DNA of 64,000 nucleotides from Mycobacterium lehmannii. Lineage in GTDB: Bacteria; Actinomycetota; Actinomycetes; Mycobacteriales; Mycobacteriaceae. The position numbers were made by a program, and so were the translations under genes. Below are positions 33,659-40,851 of this stretch, one piece after another; position 1 is the first letter of the stretch; every line of letters begins with the position of its first letter. The notes under the pieces are model-generated. The model saw nothing but the letters and a program-made list of their open reading frames with translations. It ran no database searches and was not told the origin of the DNA. The stretch lies in assembly GCF_002245535.1 (NCBI RefSeq), contig NZ_NKCN01000010.1, positions 114,808 through 178,807 of the forward strand. Direction: 5' to 3'.

Positions 33659-34432
33659 TCAGGCTCGGGAGATGTCGACGACCAGGGCGCGGTGATCCGA
33701 GATCGGAAGCGAAGGGGCGCAGCACCGCTCCACCCGCAGGCCGGGGTCGTCTGTGACGATGTGGTCGAGTTGGCGGTCGGGCCCGTCGGCCGGAAACGTC
33801 ACCGCCGAGGCGAGCGGTCGCAGGCGGGTCCAGCGACGGATCGTTCGCGGCACCATGTTCAGATCGCCCATCAGCACTCGCGGCGACGGGAAGCCACGCA
33901 GGTCGCGCAGCAGTCGGCGCAACTGCATCCGATTCCACCCCGGCACAAACGACAGATGCGTGTTGGCGACGGTCAGCGGTCCCAGCGCAGTGTTCAACTG
34001 GCCGACCACCGCCGCCCGAGGCTCCTCGTTGACGATTTGCACCCGGTTCGGTCCCGGCAGATACATCGGAAATGGCACAGGGATCCGCGGTAGGCGCAGC
34101 ACCTGCCACGACTCGGCGGGGAACCGCGACAGCAGCGCGATGCCGTAGGCGGCGGTTCCCGGCTGCTCGTCGCCGGTGGCCGCCATCCAGGTGGCTCCGG
34201 GCGTGCCGGAGATCGCCGCCACGAACCGGTGGCTCACCGCGCCCATCGCTTCGGCGGCGACCGCGGTCAAGTCGGCCATCCCCGACCGCGGCTGGTCGAG
34301 GTCGACTTCCTGCAGCGCCAGGATGTCGGCGTCGAGATCCCGGACGGCCTCCACGAGGCGGTCTCGGTGAACGAGCCCGTCGTGCACGCTGCGTCCGTGC
34401 AAGATGTTGAAGGTGGCCATCCGCATCTGCAT
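33659..34432 (-). CDS. Endonuclease/exonuclease/phosphatase (EEP) family protein
   Basis: 257 residues. The EEP metal site is laid out as ATFNILHG (Asn), ILALQEVDLDQPRSG (catalytic Glu), ANTHLSFVPG (His), LMGDLNMVP (Asp, Asn) and PISDHRALVVD (Asp-His). These residues define a Mg2+-dependent phosphodiesterase or phosphomonoesterase. No signal or membrane segment. The substrate (nucleic acid, inositol phosphate or lipid head group) cannot be chosen from sequence. Divergent from the nucleotidyltransferase gene with 18 bp between start codons. Confidence 0.87.
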   Translation of the reverse strand: MQMRMATFNILHGRSVHDGLVHRDRLVEAVRDLDADILALQEVDLDQPRSGMADLTAVAAEAMGAVSHRFVAAISGTPGATWMAATGDEQPGTAAYGIALLSRFPAESWQVLRLPRIPVPFPMYLPGPNRVQIVNEEPRAAVVGQLNTALGPLTVANTHLSFVPGWNRMQLRRLLRDLRGFPSPRVLMGDLNMVPRTIRRWTRLRPLASAVTFPADGPDRQLDHIVTDDPGLRVERCCAPSLPISDHRALVVDISRA

Positions 34433-34448
34433 GGGTACTAGCTACCCA
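34432..34448. promoter_or_regulatory. 17-bp palindrome between divergent start codons
   Basis: TGGGTACTAGCTACCCA has 6-bp perfect arms around a 5-nt centre. It touches the ATG of the EEP gene and ends 2 bp before the ATG of the nucleotidyltransferase gene, so one bound protein could shut both. Confidence 0.45.
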
Positions 34449-34450
34449 CA

Positions 34451-35038
34451 ATGGCTGCCAGCCGATCAGTCGGCCCCAGGAGAGTAGTGCCCCAGAGAAA
34501 CGATGATCTGCGCGACGCGCTCAAGCGTGCCGCGTCGGCGTTGCGCGCACAGGGCCCCGATTTCGCCCTGGGTGGCAGCTACGCGCTCTGGGTGTTCGGG
34601 GGTCCAGAACCCGTGCACGACGTCGACTTCGTGGTCGCCGAGCCCGACACCGAGAAGGCCGCGGCGACGCTGGAGGAGGCGGGCTTCCGGGTCGAGCGCA
34701 CGCCGGAGGACTGGTTGTTCAAGGCGTGCGTCGAAGACGACTTCGTCATCGACGTCCTGCACCGGCTCAACGGCGTTCCGGTCGACAAGGAGAGCATCCT
34801 GGCGGCCGAGGAGTACGACGTGCTCGCGGTCCGGATGCGTGTGCTGGCGCCGACCGAGGTCATGCGCGAGAAGCTGAACTCCCTCAACGAACACCATTGC
34901 GACTTCGCCGCACTGCTTCCCGCCGTGCGTGCGGTCCGCGAACAGCTGGACTGGGAGCAACTGCGCGCCGAGACCGCCGACAACCCGTTCGCCTCGGCGT
35001 TCCTGATGCTGGCCGACCGCTTGGGGCTCACCGGCTGA
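34451..35038 (+). CDS. Nucleotidyltransferase-fold protein
   Basis: 195 residues. FALGGSYALWVFGGPEPVHDVDFVV (about residues 37-61) has the GG-S and D-x-D pattern of minimal nucleotidyltransferases, and DDFVIDVLHRLNGVPV supplies a possible third acidic residue. The family includes toxin-type (AbiEii/MNT) and resistance-type enzymes, but no partner antitoxin gene is adjacent. It overlaps the WYL regulator gene tail to tail by 11 bp. The catalytic pattern supports activity; the substrate is unknown. Confidence 0.72.
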   Translation: MAASRSVGPRRVVPQRNDDLRDALKRAASALRAQGPDFALGGSYALWVFGGPEPVHDVDFVVAEPDTEKAAATLEEAGFRVERTPEDWLFKACVEDDFVIDVLHRLNGVPVDKESILAAEEYDVLAVRMRVLAPTEVMREKLNSLNEHHCDFAALLPAVRAVREQLDWEQLRAETADNPFASAFLMLADRLGLTG

Positions 35039-35981
35039 CGCTTCGTCGCAGACGCTTCCAGACCGCCTCCGCCGCCTGTATCACCTCCGGCGGTGAGAGC
35101 ACCCGGAAATCGCATCCGACCGCCGCGAAGTAGAGCACCATGCGTTCGGGGTCGTCGGCGCCGGCGGTGACGACACATGCATCCGGTCCGTCAGGCTCGA
35201 TCATTGCCGATGACGGTGAGAAATGCTGTGCAACAACGCTTTCCGGTGCGCTGAAGTGGACGCGCGCGACGTATCGGTACGGTGAGCTGCTGATCGATCG
35301 CCGCACGTACGCCGCCGCGTCGGGCGCCTCGCGCGGCACGAAGGTGCTGCCCTGCGCGCGCACGTCGTTCATCCGGTCCAGTCGCAGGCTGCGCCAATCC
35401 TGCTTGTCGCGGTCGTAGGCCAGCAGATACCAGCGCCGCCCGGTGGTGACCAACTGATAGGGCTCGATCCGACGCTGGGTGGCATTGCCGCGGATGTCGA
35501 CGTAGCCGGTCGCCACGTGCTCGTGGTCGCGGCAGGCCCGCGCGAGGGTCATCAGAACGTCGGGTTCGACCGTATCGGAGGTGGGCGCCATCAGCGTGAC
35601 GGTCGATTCGTGCACCGCGGCCACCTGCGACCGCAGCTTGGACGGCATCACCTGATCGAGCTTGCTCAGTGCCCGCAGCGCCGATTCGCCGACGCCCGCT
35701 ACGGTTCCGCCCGCGGCCAGGCGCAGGCATACGGCCATCGCGACGGCCTCGTCGGGGTCGAGCAGCAACGGCGGCAACGCCGCACCGGCGCCGAGTTGAT
35801 ATCCGCCACCGTGGCCCTTGCTGGCGTGGACGGGATAGCCGAGATCGCGGAGCCGTTCGATGTCGCGACGCACGCTGCGGGTCGTCACCCCCAACCGCTC
35901 GGCGAGCTCCTCACCCGTCCACACCCGCCGCGACTGCAGCAACCCCAACAGCTGCAGTATCCGGCTCGTCGTCTCCGACAT
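35028..35981 (-). CDS. HTH/WYL-domain transcriptional regulator (YafY-like)
   Basis: 317 residues from the ATG at 35981 (MSETTSRILQ); the reading from 35999 adds six unsupported residues. The N-terminal helix-turn-helix is WTGEELAERLGVTTRSVRRDIERLRDLGYPV. The WYL domain carries RRWYLLAYDRDKQDWRSLRLDRM, and a C-terminal WCX-like part follows. WYL regulators sense small ligands or nucleic acid and commonly sit beside DinB-family genes, as here. It is divergent from two DinB genes across a 61-bp gap with an inverted repeat, so repression of both directions is likely. Confidence 0.87.
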   Translation of the reverse strand: MSETTSRILQLLGLLQSRRVWTGEELAERLGVTTRSVRRDIERLRDLGYPVHASKGHGGGYQLGAGAALPPLLLDPDEAVAMAVCLRLAAGGTVAGVGESALRALSKLDQVMPSKLRSQVAAVHESTVTLMAPTSDTVEPDVLMTLARACRDHEHVATGYVDIRGNATQRRIEPYQLVTTGRRWYLLAYDRDKQDWRSLRLDRMNDVRAQGSTFVPREAPDAAAYVRRSISSSPYRYVARVHFSAPESVVAQHFSPSSAMIEPDGPDACVVTAGADDPERMVLYFAAVGCDFRVLSPPEVIQAAEAVWKRLRRSVSR

Positions 35982-36003
35982 GAACGCAGCCTGCCTCATT
36001 CAG

Positions 36004-36020
36004 AGGACCGAAACTGTCCT
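36004..36020. promoter_or_regulatory. Inverted repeat between the WYL regulator and DinB genes
   Basis: AGGAC-7 nt-GTCCT (36004-36020) lies in the divergent promoter, directly followed by TATAAC, a possible -10 of the DinB operon. Probable WYL regulator site. Confidence 0.45.
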
Positions 36021-36042
36021 ATAACCCTGTCAGAGTGATTCT

Positions 36043-36573
36043 ATGCCGACGAGGATCTCGCACGAGCTGGCCGAACAGGCCGACTTCCACTGGATCAACT
36101 TCCTGCGCCCCCGGTTCGAGGGGCTCACCGACGACGAGTATTTCTGGCAGCCGGTCCCCGACTGCTGGACCGTGCATCCGGACGGGTCGATCGACTTCGA
36201 TTACCCCGAACCGACCCCGGCACCGTTCACGACCATCGCCTGGCGCCTCGCGCACGTCATCGTCGGCGTGTTCGCGATGCGCAACCACAGCCATTTCGGC
36301 GCCCCGTCCGCCGATTACCAGTCCTGGCAGTACGCCACCGACGCCGCGACGGCGCTGCGGCAGCTCGACGAGCAGTACCAAACCTGGATCGACGGTGTGC
36401 GCGGGTTGTCCGACGAGGATCTGAACCGACCGTGCGGGCCGGCAGAAGGTCCGTACGCCGAGTATCCGATCATCGCGCTCGTCCTGCACATCAATCGCGA
36501 GTTCATCCACCATGGCGCCGAAATCGCTTGCCTTCGAGACCTGTACGCCCACACCGATCGAAAGGGAAAGTAA
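36043..36573 (+). CDS. DinB-family four-helix protein (1)
   Basis: 176 residues. The DinB/MST four-helix pattern shows three spaced metal-ligand positions: WRLAHVIVG (His), the middle helix TALRQLDEQYQTWIDGV, and LVLHINREFIHHGAEIACLRDLY (His-x3-His-type). Family members are Zn2+ or Ni2+-dependent bacillithiol/mycothiol S-transferases, so mycothiol use is plausible in this organism. First of two tandem DinB genes; the second starts 3 bp after its stop. Controlled, by position, by the divergent WYL regulator. Confidence 0.78.
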   Translation: MPTRISHELAEQADFHWINFLRPRFEGLTDDEYFWQPVPDCWTVHPDGSIDFDYPEPTPAPFTTIAWRLAHVIVGVFAMRNHSHFGAPSADYQSWQYATDAATALRQLDEQYQTWIDGVRGLSDEDLNRPCGPAEGPYAEYPIIALVLHINREFIHHGAEIACLRDLYAHTDRKGK

Positions 36574-36575
36574 CG

Positions 36576-37178
36576 ATGCCAGGAATGCCGCCGCCCGCCG
36601 CAGACCAACGTCAGACGCTGGTGCACTTCCTCGCCTTCCAGCAGAACGCGTTCTTCTCGGTGGCGTACGGACTGACAGACGAGCAGGCACGGTCGACGCC
36701 GTCGGTCAGCACGCTGTCGATCGGCGGTTTGGTGAAACATGCCGCCGGTGTGCAAAAGGGCTGGACGGAGCGCATCGTCGCGGCGCCGCACTTCCCGCCG
36801 AAGGACGACCGTCCGATGGACGAGATCATGGCCGAGTACGCCGACCAGTACGTGATGCGCGACGACGAGACACTCGCCGGCCTGCTCGACACGCTGCGGA
36901 CACAGAGCGAGTTGACGCTGCAGGCCCTTCGTGAAGCCGATCTGTCGACACCGGTTCCCATTCCGCACGAGGTGCCGTGGTTCCCGCACGACATCGACCA
37001 CTGGGACGTGCGCTGGGTTGCGCTGCACCTGATCGAGGAGCTGTCCCGACACGCCGGCCACGCCGACATCATCCGCGAATCGATCGACGGCGCAACGATG
37101 TACGAGCTGATGGCCGCCAATGAGGAGTGGCCGGAGACGGACTTCGTCAAGCGGTGGCGTCCCGCCGTGGCGTCATAG
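36576..37178 (+). CDS. DinB-family protein (2, DUF664-like)
   Basis: 200 residues from the ATG at 36576, which follows AAAGGGAAAG at the end of the upstream gene. The four-helix layout has metal-ligand candidates in SIGGLVKHAAGVQKGW (His), ETLAGLLDTLRTQSELTL and WVALHLIEELSRHAGHADIIRE (His-x6-HAGH). The HAGHADI motif is typical of DUF664 mycothiol-dependent enzymes. Co-transcribed with the first DinB gene; not a recent duplicate, since the sequences differ widely. Substrate unknown. The last 6 bp overlap the convergent gene. Confidence 0.8.
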   Translation: MPGMPPPAADQRQTLVHFLAFQQNAFFSVAYGLTDEQARSTPSVSTLSIGGLVKHAAGVQKGWTERIVAAPHFPPKDDRPMDEIMAEYADQYVMRDDETLAGLLDTLRTQSELTLQALREADLSTPVPIPHEVPWFPHDIDHWDVRWVALHLIEELSRHAGHADIIRESIDGATMYELMAANEEWPETDFVKRWRPAVAS

Positions 37179-37523
37179 CTCGTCGCCGCACAGCCGGTTC
37201 CAGAAACTGTCGGACTCGTCGTCGGCCGCGAGCGCGGCGGCCTCCTCGCGCAGCGCCATCACACGCCGGTGGATGTAGTGCTCGGTGGAGCGCGGCATCG
37301 CGCCGGGGCCGTAGTGGCCGCGTCGGAGCCGCCGGACGCGGCCACGCCGAACCTCCCACCGCAGCGCGTCGGACACCGTTTTGGAGGGCCGCCCGTCGAC
37401 CGTGAAGAAGTGGTGGTCGAGTAACCGGATCAACGCGTCGACGCTGGTCGCACCGTGCACCGCGAGATACATCGTCAACACGTGACGTAGCTCGGTGCCG
37501 CGCAACACTTTCCGTCGCGTCAT
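37173..37523 (-). CDS. Hypothetical protein, winged-helix-like
   Basis: 116 residues from the ATG at 37523; the longer reading to 37643 would run into the inverted repeat region. ELRHVLTMYLAVHGATSVDALIRLLDHHFF and GRPSKTVSDALRWEVRRGRVRRLRRGHYGPG look like a winged helix with a basic wing, as in small AbiEi-like DNA-binding proteins. The C-terminus is acidic. I do not recognise the family by name. Tail to tail with the second DinB gene, overlapping by 6 bp. Confidence 0.55.
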   Translation of the reverse strand: MTRRKVLRGTELRHVLTMYLAVHGATSVDALIRLLDHHFFTVDGRPSKTVSDALRWEVRRGRVRRLRRGHYGPGAMPRSTEHYIHRRVMALREEAAALAADDESDSFWNRLCGDEL

Positions 37524-37609
37524 ACCTCGACGGTGGCATCGGCCACCGACACAAAACCGCCGTCGTGGCCGGCCCTGTGGATAACCGGCGCCCTGCGGGA
37601 GTATGTGCC

Positions 37610-37697
37610 TCTCTGCCAGCCTCGGAGCGACAATGTCGCTCATCTACTATCGGCCGTCATCATTTCAGCGACAGAGTCGCTCAGAGGCTGGCAGAGA
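37610..37697. repeat. Long nested inverted repeat (MITE- or operator-like)
   Basis: Arms 37610-37641 and 37666-37697 (32 bp, 28 pairs) face each other across 24 bp. Outer parts share CTCTGCCAGCCTC / GAGGCTGGCAGAG. Each inner end is itself a palindrome: GAGCGACAATGTCGCTC (37625-37641) and AGCGACAGAGTCGCT (37667-37681). The element lies between the TetR stop and the upstream side of gene 37173..37523. It could be a small transposon-like unit, a double operator or a terminator. Confidence 0.8.
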
Positions 37698-37714
37698 AAC
37701 AGGTGGTACCCCGC

Positions 37715-38317
37715 CTAGCGCAGCCACTGCCGCACGGCGTGCTCGACGACCGCGTCCAAATCGGTCCCGAGCCGGCCCGTCAGCCACTGCTGAGCCAGTT
37801 CTGCCATCGCGCCGGTGTACATCGCCGCACCCACCTGCGCCGCGATCGGATCCGAGTCCGGCTCCAGTCGCCAGCCCTCGGTGAGCACGCCTTCGCGCAA
37901 CAGATCCTGCGTCGCCGCACGCCGAGCCGCCAGCACCGGATTCGATCGCGCATCGGTGAACAGCACCCGGCCGCGTCGTGGATCCTCGGAGCTGAACCCG
38001 AGCACCGCCGCGATCCCGGCCCGGGTCCTGGCCCGCAGAGATTCGCCGGCCTGCGACATGGCCCCTTCGATCGCATCGGTCAGTTGGGCGCTCACCTCGT
38101 CGTAGACGGCCCCGAGGAGGTCATCGGTATCGGCGAAACTCTCGTAGAAATACCGCGTGTTCAACCCGCATTCACGGCACACCGACCGCACCGACAGGGC
38201 GGTCTCGCCGCCATCGCCGAACAGCCGGAAGGCGGCGTCGATCAGCTGGGCTCGGCGCTCGGCGCGGCGGTCCGTCAGCGGCACGCCCGCCCATCGGGTC
38301 GGACTGGACACCATCAC
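37715..38317 (-). CDS. TetR/AcrR-family regulator
   Basis: 200 residues. The N-terminal helix-turn-helix reads RRAQLIDAAFRLFGDGGETA followed by LSVRSVCRECGLNTRYFYESFADTDDLL. The C-terminal ligand domain is helical with AGIAAVLGFSSEDPRRGRVLF, as in regulators with the TetR_C_33-type domain. Divergent from the MpaB-like oxygenase gene across 93 bp that contain an 18-bp perfect-arm palindrome, its probable operator. It would repress the oxygenase and itself until a hydrophobic inducer binds. Start at 38317 or 38314 (two adjacent ATGs). Confidence 0.9.
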   Translation of the reverse strand: MMVSSPTRWAGVPLTDRRAERRAQLIDAAFRLFGDGGETALSVRSVCRECGLNTRYFYESFADTDDLLGAVYDEVSAQLTDAIEGAMSQAGESLRARTRAGIAAVLGFSSEDPRRGRVLFTDARSNPVLAARRAATQDLLREGVLTEGWRLEPDSDPIAAQVGAAMYTGAMAELAQQWLTGRLGTDLDAVVEHAVRQWLR

Positions 38318-38342
38318 AGCGTAGGCGGCATCGCGCCAACTC

Positions 38343-38391
38343 TGGTCACATACGTGACCAAAATGTATTCTGGCTACAGCCGTGACCAGAG
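38343..38391. promoter_or_regulatory. TetR operator and promoter of the MpaB-like oxygenase gene
   Basis: TGGTCACATACGTGACCA (38343-38360) has 7-bp perfect arms around 4 nt. A further half-site GTGACCAGAG lies at 38382-38391 and mirrors CTCTGGTCAC at the left edge. The plus-strand -10 TATTCT (38366-38371) sits between them, so bound repressor would block initiation. Confidence 0.72.
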
Positions 38392-38410
38392 TTTGGACTT
38401 AGGAGCCGAC

Positions 38411-39412
38411 GTGATTCTGCTGCCGCACCAGTTCCTCGGAGAGGCCCTCAACCAGCGCTTCGACAAGGACATCCGGCGCAATTACTTCCGCGGTATGGAG
38501 TTCGCCGCGCCGGTGGGCGATCCGGGCTGGTTCGGCCCCGGCAGCGCGGTCTGGCATGTGCACTCGCACATGCAGGCGCTGATCTTCGGTCTGCAGTGCG
38601 CGGCGTTCATGGAGCGGCTCGATCCGTCGATCTACTGGATGGGCATGCACCACTCACGGCTGGTCAAGCGCGACCGGAAAACAGGGGTCGCCGTTCCCGA
38701 GATCGACCCCAAGGGCGCGGCGGTACGCCTGGGGCACTCGATCGCGTTCTTCATCGGCACCGCCTACGGCTCAACCGAGACCGCCGAGCGCCTGGCGAAA
38801 GCCGTCCGCTCAATGCACCACACCATCAAGGGCACACGTCCTGACGGCGCCCGCTACGACGCCGACGACCCGGACTGGTTGCGATGGAACTACGCCACCG
38901 TGGTGTGGGGCCTGGCCACCGCGCACGAGCTCTACCATCCGAACCCGTTGCGGGGCAACAAGATCGACCGCTACTACCGCGAGTTCGTGCGGGTCGGCCA
39001 CGCACTGGGCGGCACCGACCTGCCCGAGACCAAGGCCGAGGTCGCCGACTGCCTCGAGTCCTACCTACCGCGGTTGGCCGTCACGCACGGCACGGCGCTC
39101 GCCACAGGACCGGGCCTGCCGCTGGCGCAGAGCGCGATCAACTGGGCCATCCGCGACACGATGCCGCGCTGGGCCAAGCAATTGATCCAGCACAAGGACC
39201 CCAACATCCTCGAGCGCACCGCGCGCCGGGCGACCGTCTGGTCGGTGATCAACGGCTTGCACCTCGCGCAGGGCCCGATACCGGAGTTCCGCCAGGCGCA
39301 GGCCAGGGTTGCCTCGGGCACCGACGTGCCGCACACGCTGCCGACATACCGGTTGGGCGACGACACGGTCCTGAGCCGCGACGAGGTCGAGCGCAGTTTC
39401 GCCGAAGCGTGA
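38411..39412 (+). CDS. MpaB-like oxygenase (DUF2236 / rubber-oxygenase family)
   Basis: 333 residues. The GTG at 38411 has AGGAG 6 nt upstream; earlier codons lie in the operator. DUF2236 patterns: GPGSAVWHVHSHMQALIFGLQCAAFME, RLGHSIAFFIGTAYGSTETAERLA with RSMHHTIKGTRPDGARYDADDP, and WNYATVVWGLATAHELYHPN. The His residues of HHTIKG and HELYHP are heme-linked or conserved family positions. These proteins are heme-dependent oxygenases of lipids or polyisoprenoids; no activity is known for most mycobacterial members. Controlled, by position, by the divergent TetR. Confidence 0.82.
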   Translation: MILLPHQFLGEALNQRFDKDIRRNYFRGMEFAAPVGDPGWFGPGSAVWHVHSHMQALIFGLQCAAFMERLDPSIYWMGMHHSRLVKRDRKTGVAVPEIDPKGAAVRLGHSIAFFIGTAYGSTETAERLAKAVRSMHHTIKGTRPDGARYDADDPDWLRWNYATVVWGLATAHELYHPNPLRGNKIDRYYREFVRVGHALGGTDLPETKAEVADCLESYLPRLAVTHGTALATGPGLPLAQSAINWAIRDTMPRWAKQLIQHKDPNILERTARRATVWSVINGLHLAQGPIPEFRQAQARVASGTDVPHTLPTYRLGDDTVLSRDEVERSFAEA

Positions 39413-39483
39413 ATCTCGCCGCGCACTGTGAGCCGGTGCACAGGTTTTTACGCGCCACCGCGGATTTTGAGACACTGGCTCCC

Positions 39484-40851
39484 ATGAGTGCCACGCGAAA
39501 GACGCAGCACCGCGATGTAGCCAAACTGGACAGGGTCCCCCTGCCGATCGAGGCTGCCCGCGTCGGTGCCACGGGTTGGCAGATCACCCGAACCGGTGCG
39601 CGGGTCGTCTCCAAGATCGGCGGCCGCGGTTCGCTGCAGCAGAAGATCATCAAGCAGGTCCCGCAGGCCTTCGCCGACCTTGGACCCACCTACGTGAAGT
39701 TCGGCCAGATCATCGCCTCGAGCCCCGGCGCGTTCGGTGAGCCGCTGTCCAAGGAGTTCCGCAGCCTGCTCGACCGGGTTCCGCCTGCGGACCCCCAAGA
39801 GGTGCACAAGCTGTTCGTCGAGGACCTCGGCGACGAACCCGCGAACCTGTTCAAGAGCTTCGACGAGAAGCCGTTCGCATCCGCGTCGATCGCCCAGGTG
39901 CACTATGCGACGCTGCACAGCGGGGAAGAGGTCGTCGTCAAGATCCAGCGGCCCGGCATCCGCAGGCGGGTCGCCGCGGATCTGCAGATCCTCAAGCGCG
40001 GGGCGCGGCTGGTCGAATTCGCCAAGCTGGGTCAGCGCCTGAGCGCTCAGGACGTCGTGGCCGACTTCGCCGACAACCTGGCCGAGGAACTCGACTTTCG
40101 GCTCGAGGCGCAGTCGATGGACGCGTGGGTCGCGCACATGCACGCCTCGCCGCTGGGCAAGAACATCCGTGTGCCGCAGGTCTATTGGGACCTGACCAGC
40201 GAACGCGTGCTGACGATGGAACGCATCCAGGGCACCCGCATCGACGACGTGAAAGCCATCCGCGAGAAGGGTTTCGACGGAACCGAACTGGTCAAGGCCC
40301 TGCTGTTCAGCGTCTTCGAGGGCGGCCTGCGGCACGGCCTGTTCCACGGCGACCTGCATGCGGGGAACCTCTACGTCGACGACGACGGCAAGATCGTGTT
40401 CTTCGACTTCGGCATCATGGGCCGCATCGACCCGCGAACCCGTTGGCTGCTGCGGGAACTGGTGTACGCGCTGCTGGTCAAGAAGGACCACGCCGCGGCA
40501 GGCAAGATCGTCGTGCTGATGGGCGCCGTCGGCACCATGAAGCCCGAGGCGCAGGCGGCCAAGGACCTGGAAAAGTTCGCGACGCCGCTGACCATGTCGA
40601 CGCTGGGCGACATGAGCTACGCCGAGATCGGCAAGCAACTGTCGACACTCGCCGAGGCCTACGACGTCAAGCTGCCGCGCGAACTGGTGCTGATCGGCAA
40701 GCAGTTCCTCTACGTCGAGCGCTACATGAAACTACTCGCGCCGAAGTGGCAGATGATGTCGGATCCGCAGCTGACCGGCTACTTCGCCAACTTCATGGTC
40801 GAGGTCAGCCGAGAGCATGACGCGGAACTCGACAGCGAGGTTCGGAACTGA
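39484..40851 (+). CDS. ABC1/UbiB-family atypical kinase (Rv0647c orthologue)
   Basis: 455 residues from the ATG at 39484. ABC1 hallmarks: the KxGQ motif in YVKFGQIIASSPG, the Ala-rich loop PFASASIAQVHYA, the invariant Lys in VVVKIQRPGIRRR, ELDFRLEAQSM, the catalytic loop LFHGDLHAGNLYV, and FFDFGIMGRID for Mg2+. No terminal transmembrane helices are evident. Relatives support lipid or isoprenoid quinone metabolism; here it is directly coupled to lipG and the mycolate methyltransferase genes (stop abuts the next ATG), as in Rv0647c-Rv0646c-Rv0645c, which points to envelope lipid work. Confidence 0.9.
   Translation: MSATRKTQHRDVAKLDRVPLPIEAARVGATGWQITRTGARVVSKIGGRGSLQQKIIKQVPQAFADLGPTYVKFGQIIASSPGAFGEPLSKEFRSLLDRVPPADPQEVHKLFVEDLGDEPANLFKSFDEKPFASASIAQVHYATLHSGEEVVVKIQRPGIRRRVAADLQILKRGARLVEFAKLGQRLSAQDVVADFADNLAEELDFRLEAQSMDAWVAHMHASPLGKNIRVPQVYWDLTSERVLTMERIQGTRIDDVKAIREKGFDGTELVKALLFSVFEGGLRHGLFHGDLHAGNLYVDDDGKIVFFDFGIMGRIDPRTRWLLRELVYALLVKKDHAAAGKIVVLMGAVGTMKPEAQAAKDLEKFATPLTMSTLGDMSYAEIGKQLSTLAEAYDVKLPRELVLIGKQFLYVERYMKLLAPKWQMMSDPQLTGYFANFMVEVSREHDAELDSEVRN

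Noticed and set aside
31880..34093. Open frame of 737 codons on the plus strand
   Set aside because: Antisense to the GH38 mannosidase and EEP genes, both of which have clear catalytic motifs.
37565..38410. N-terminal extension of the MpaB-like oxygenase
   Set aside because: The open frame runs antisense through the TetR gene and the operator; the GTG at 38411 has a good ribosome binding site.
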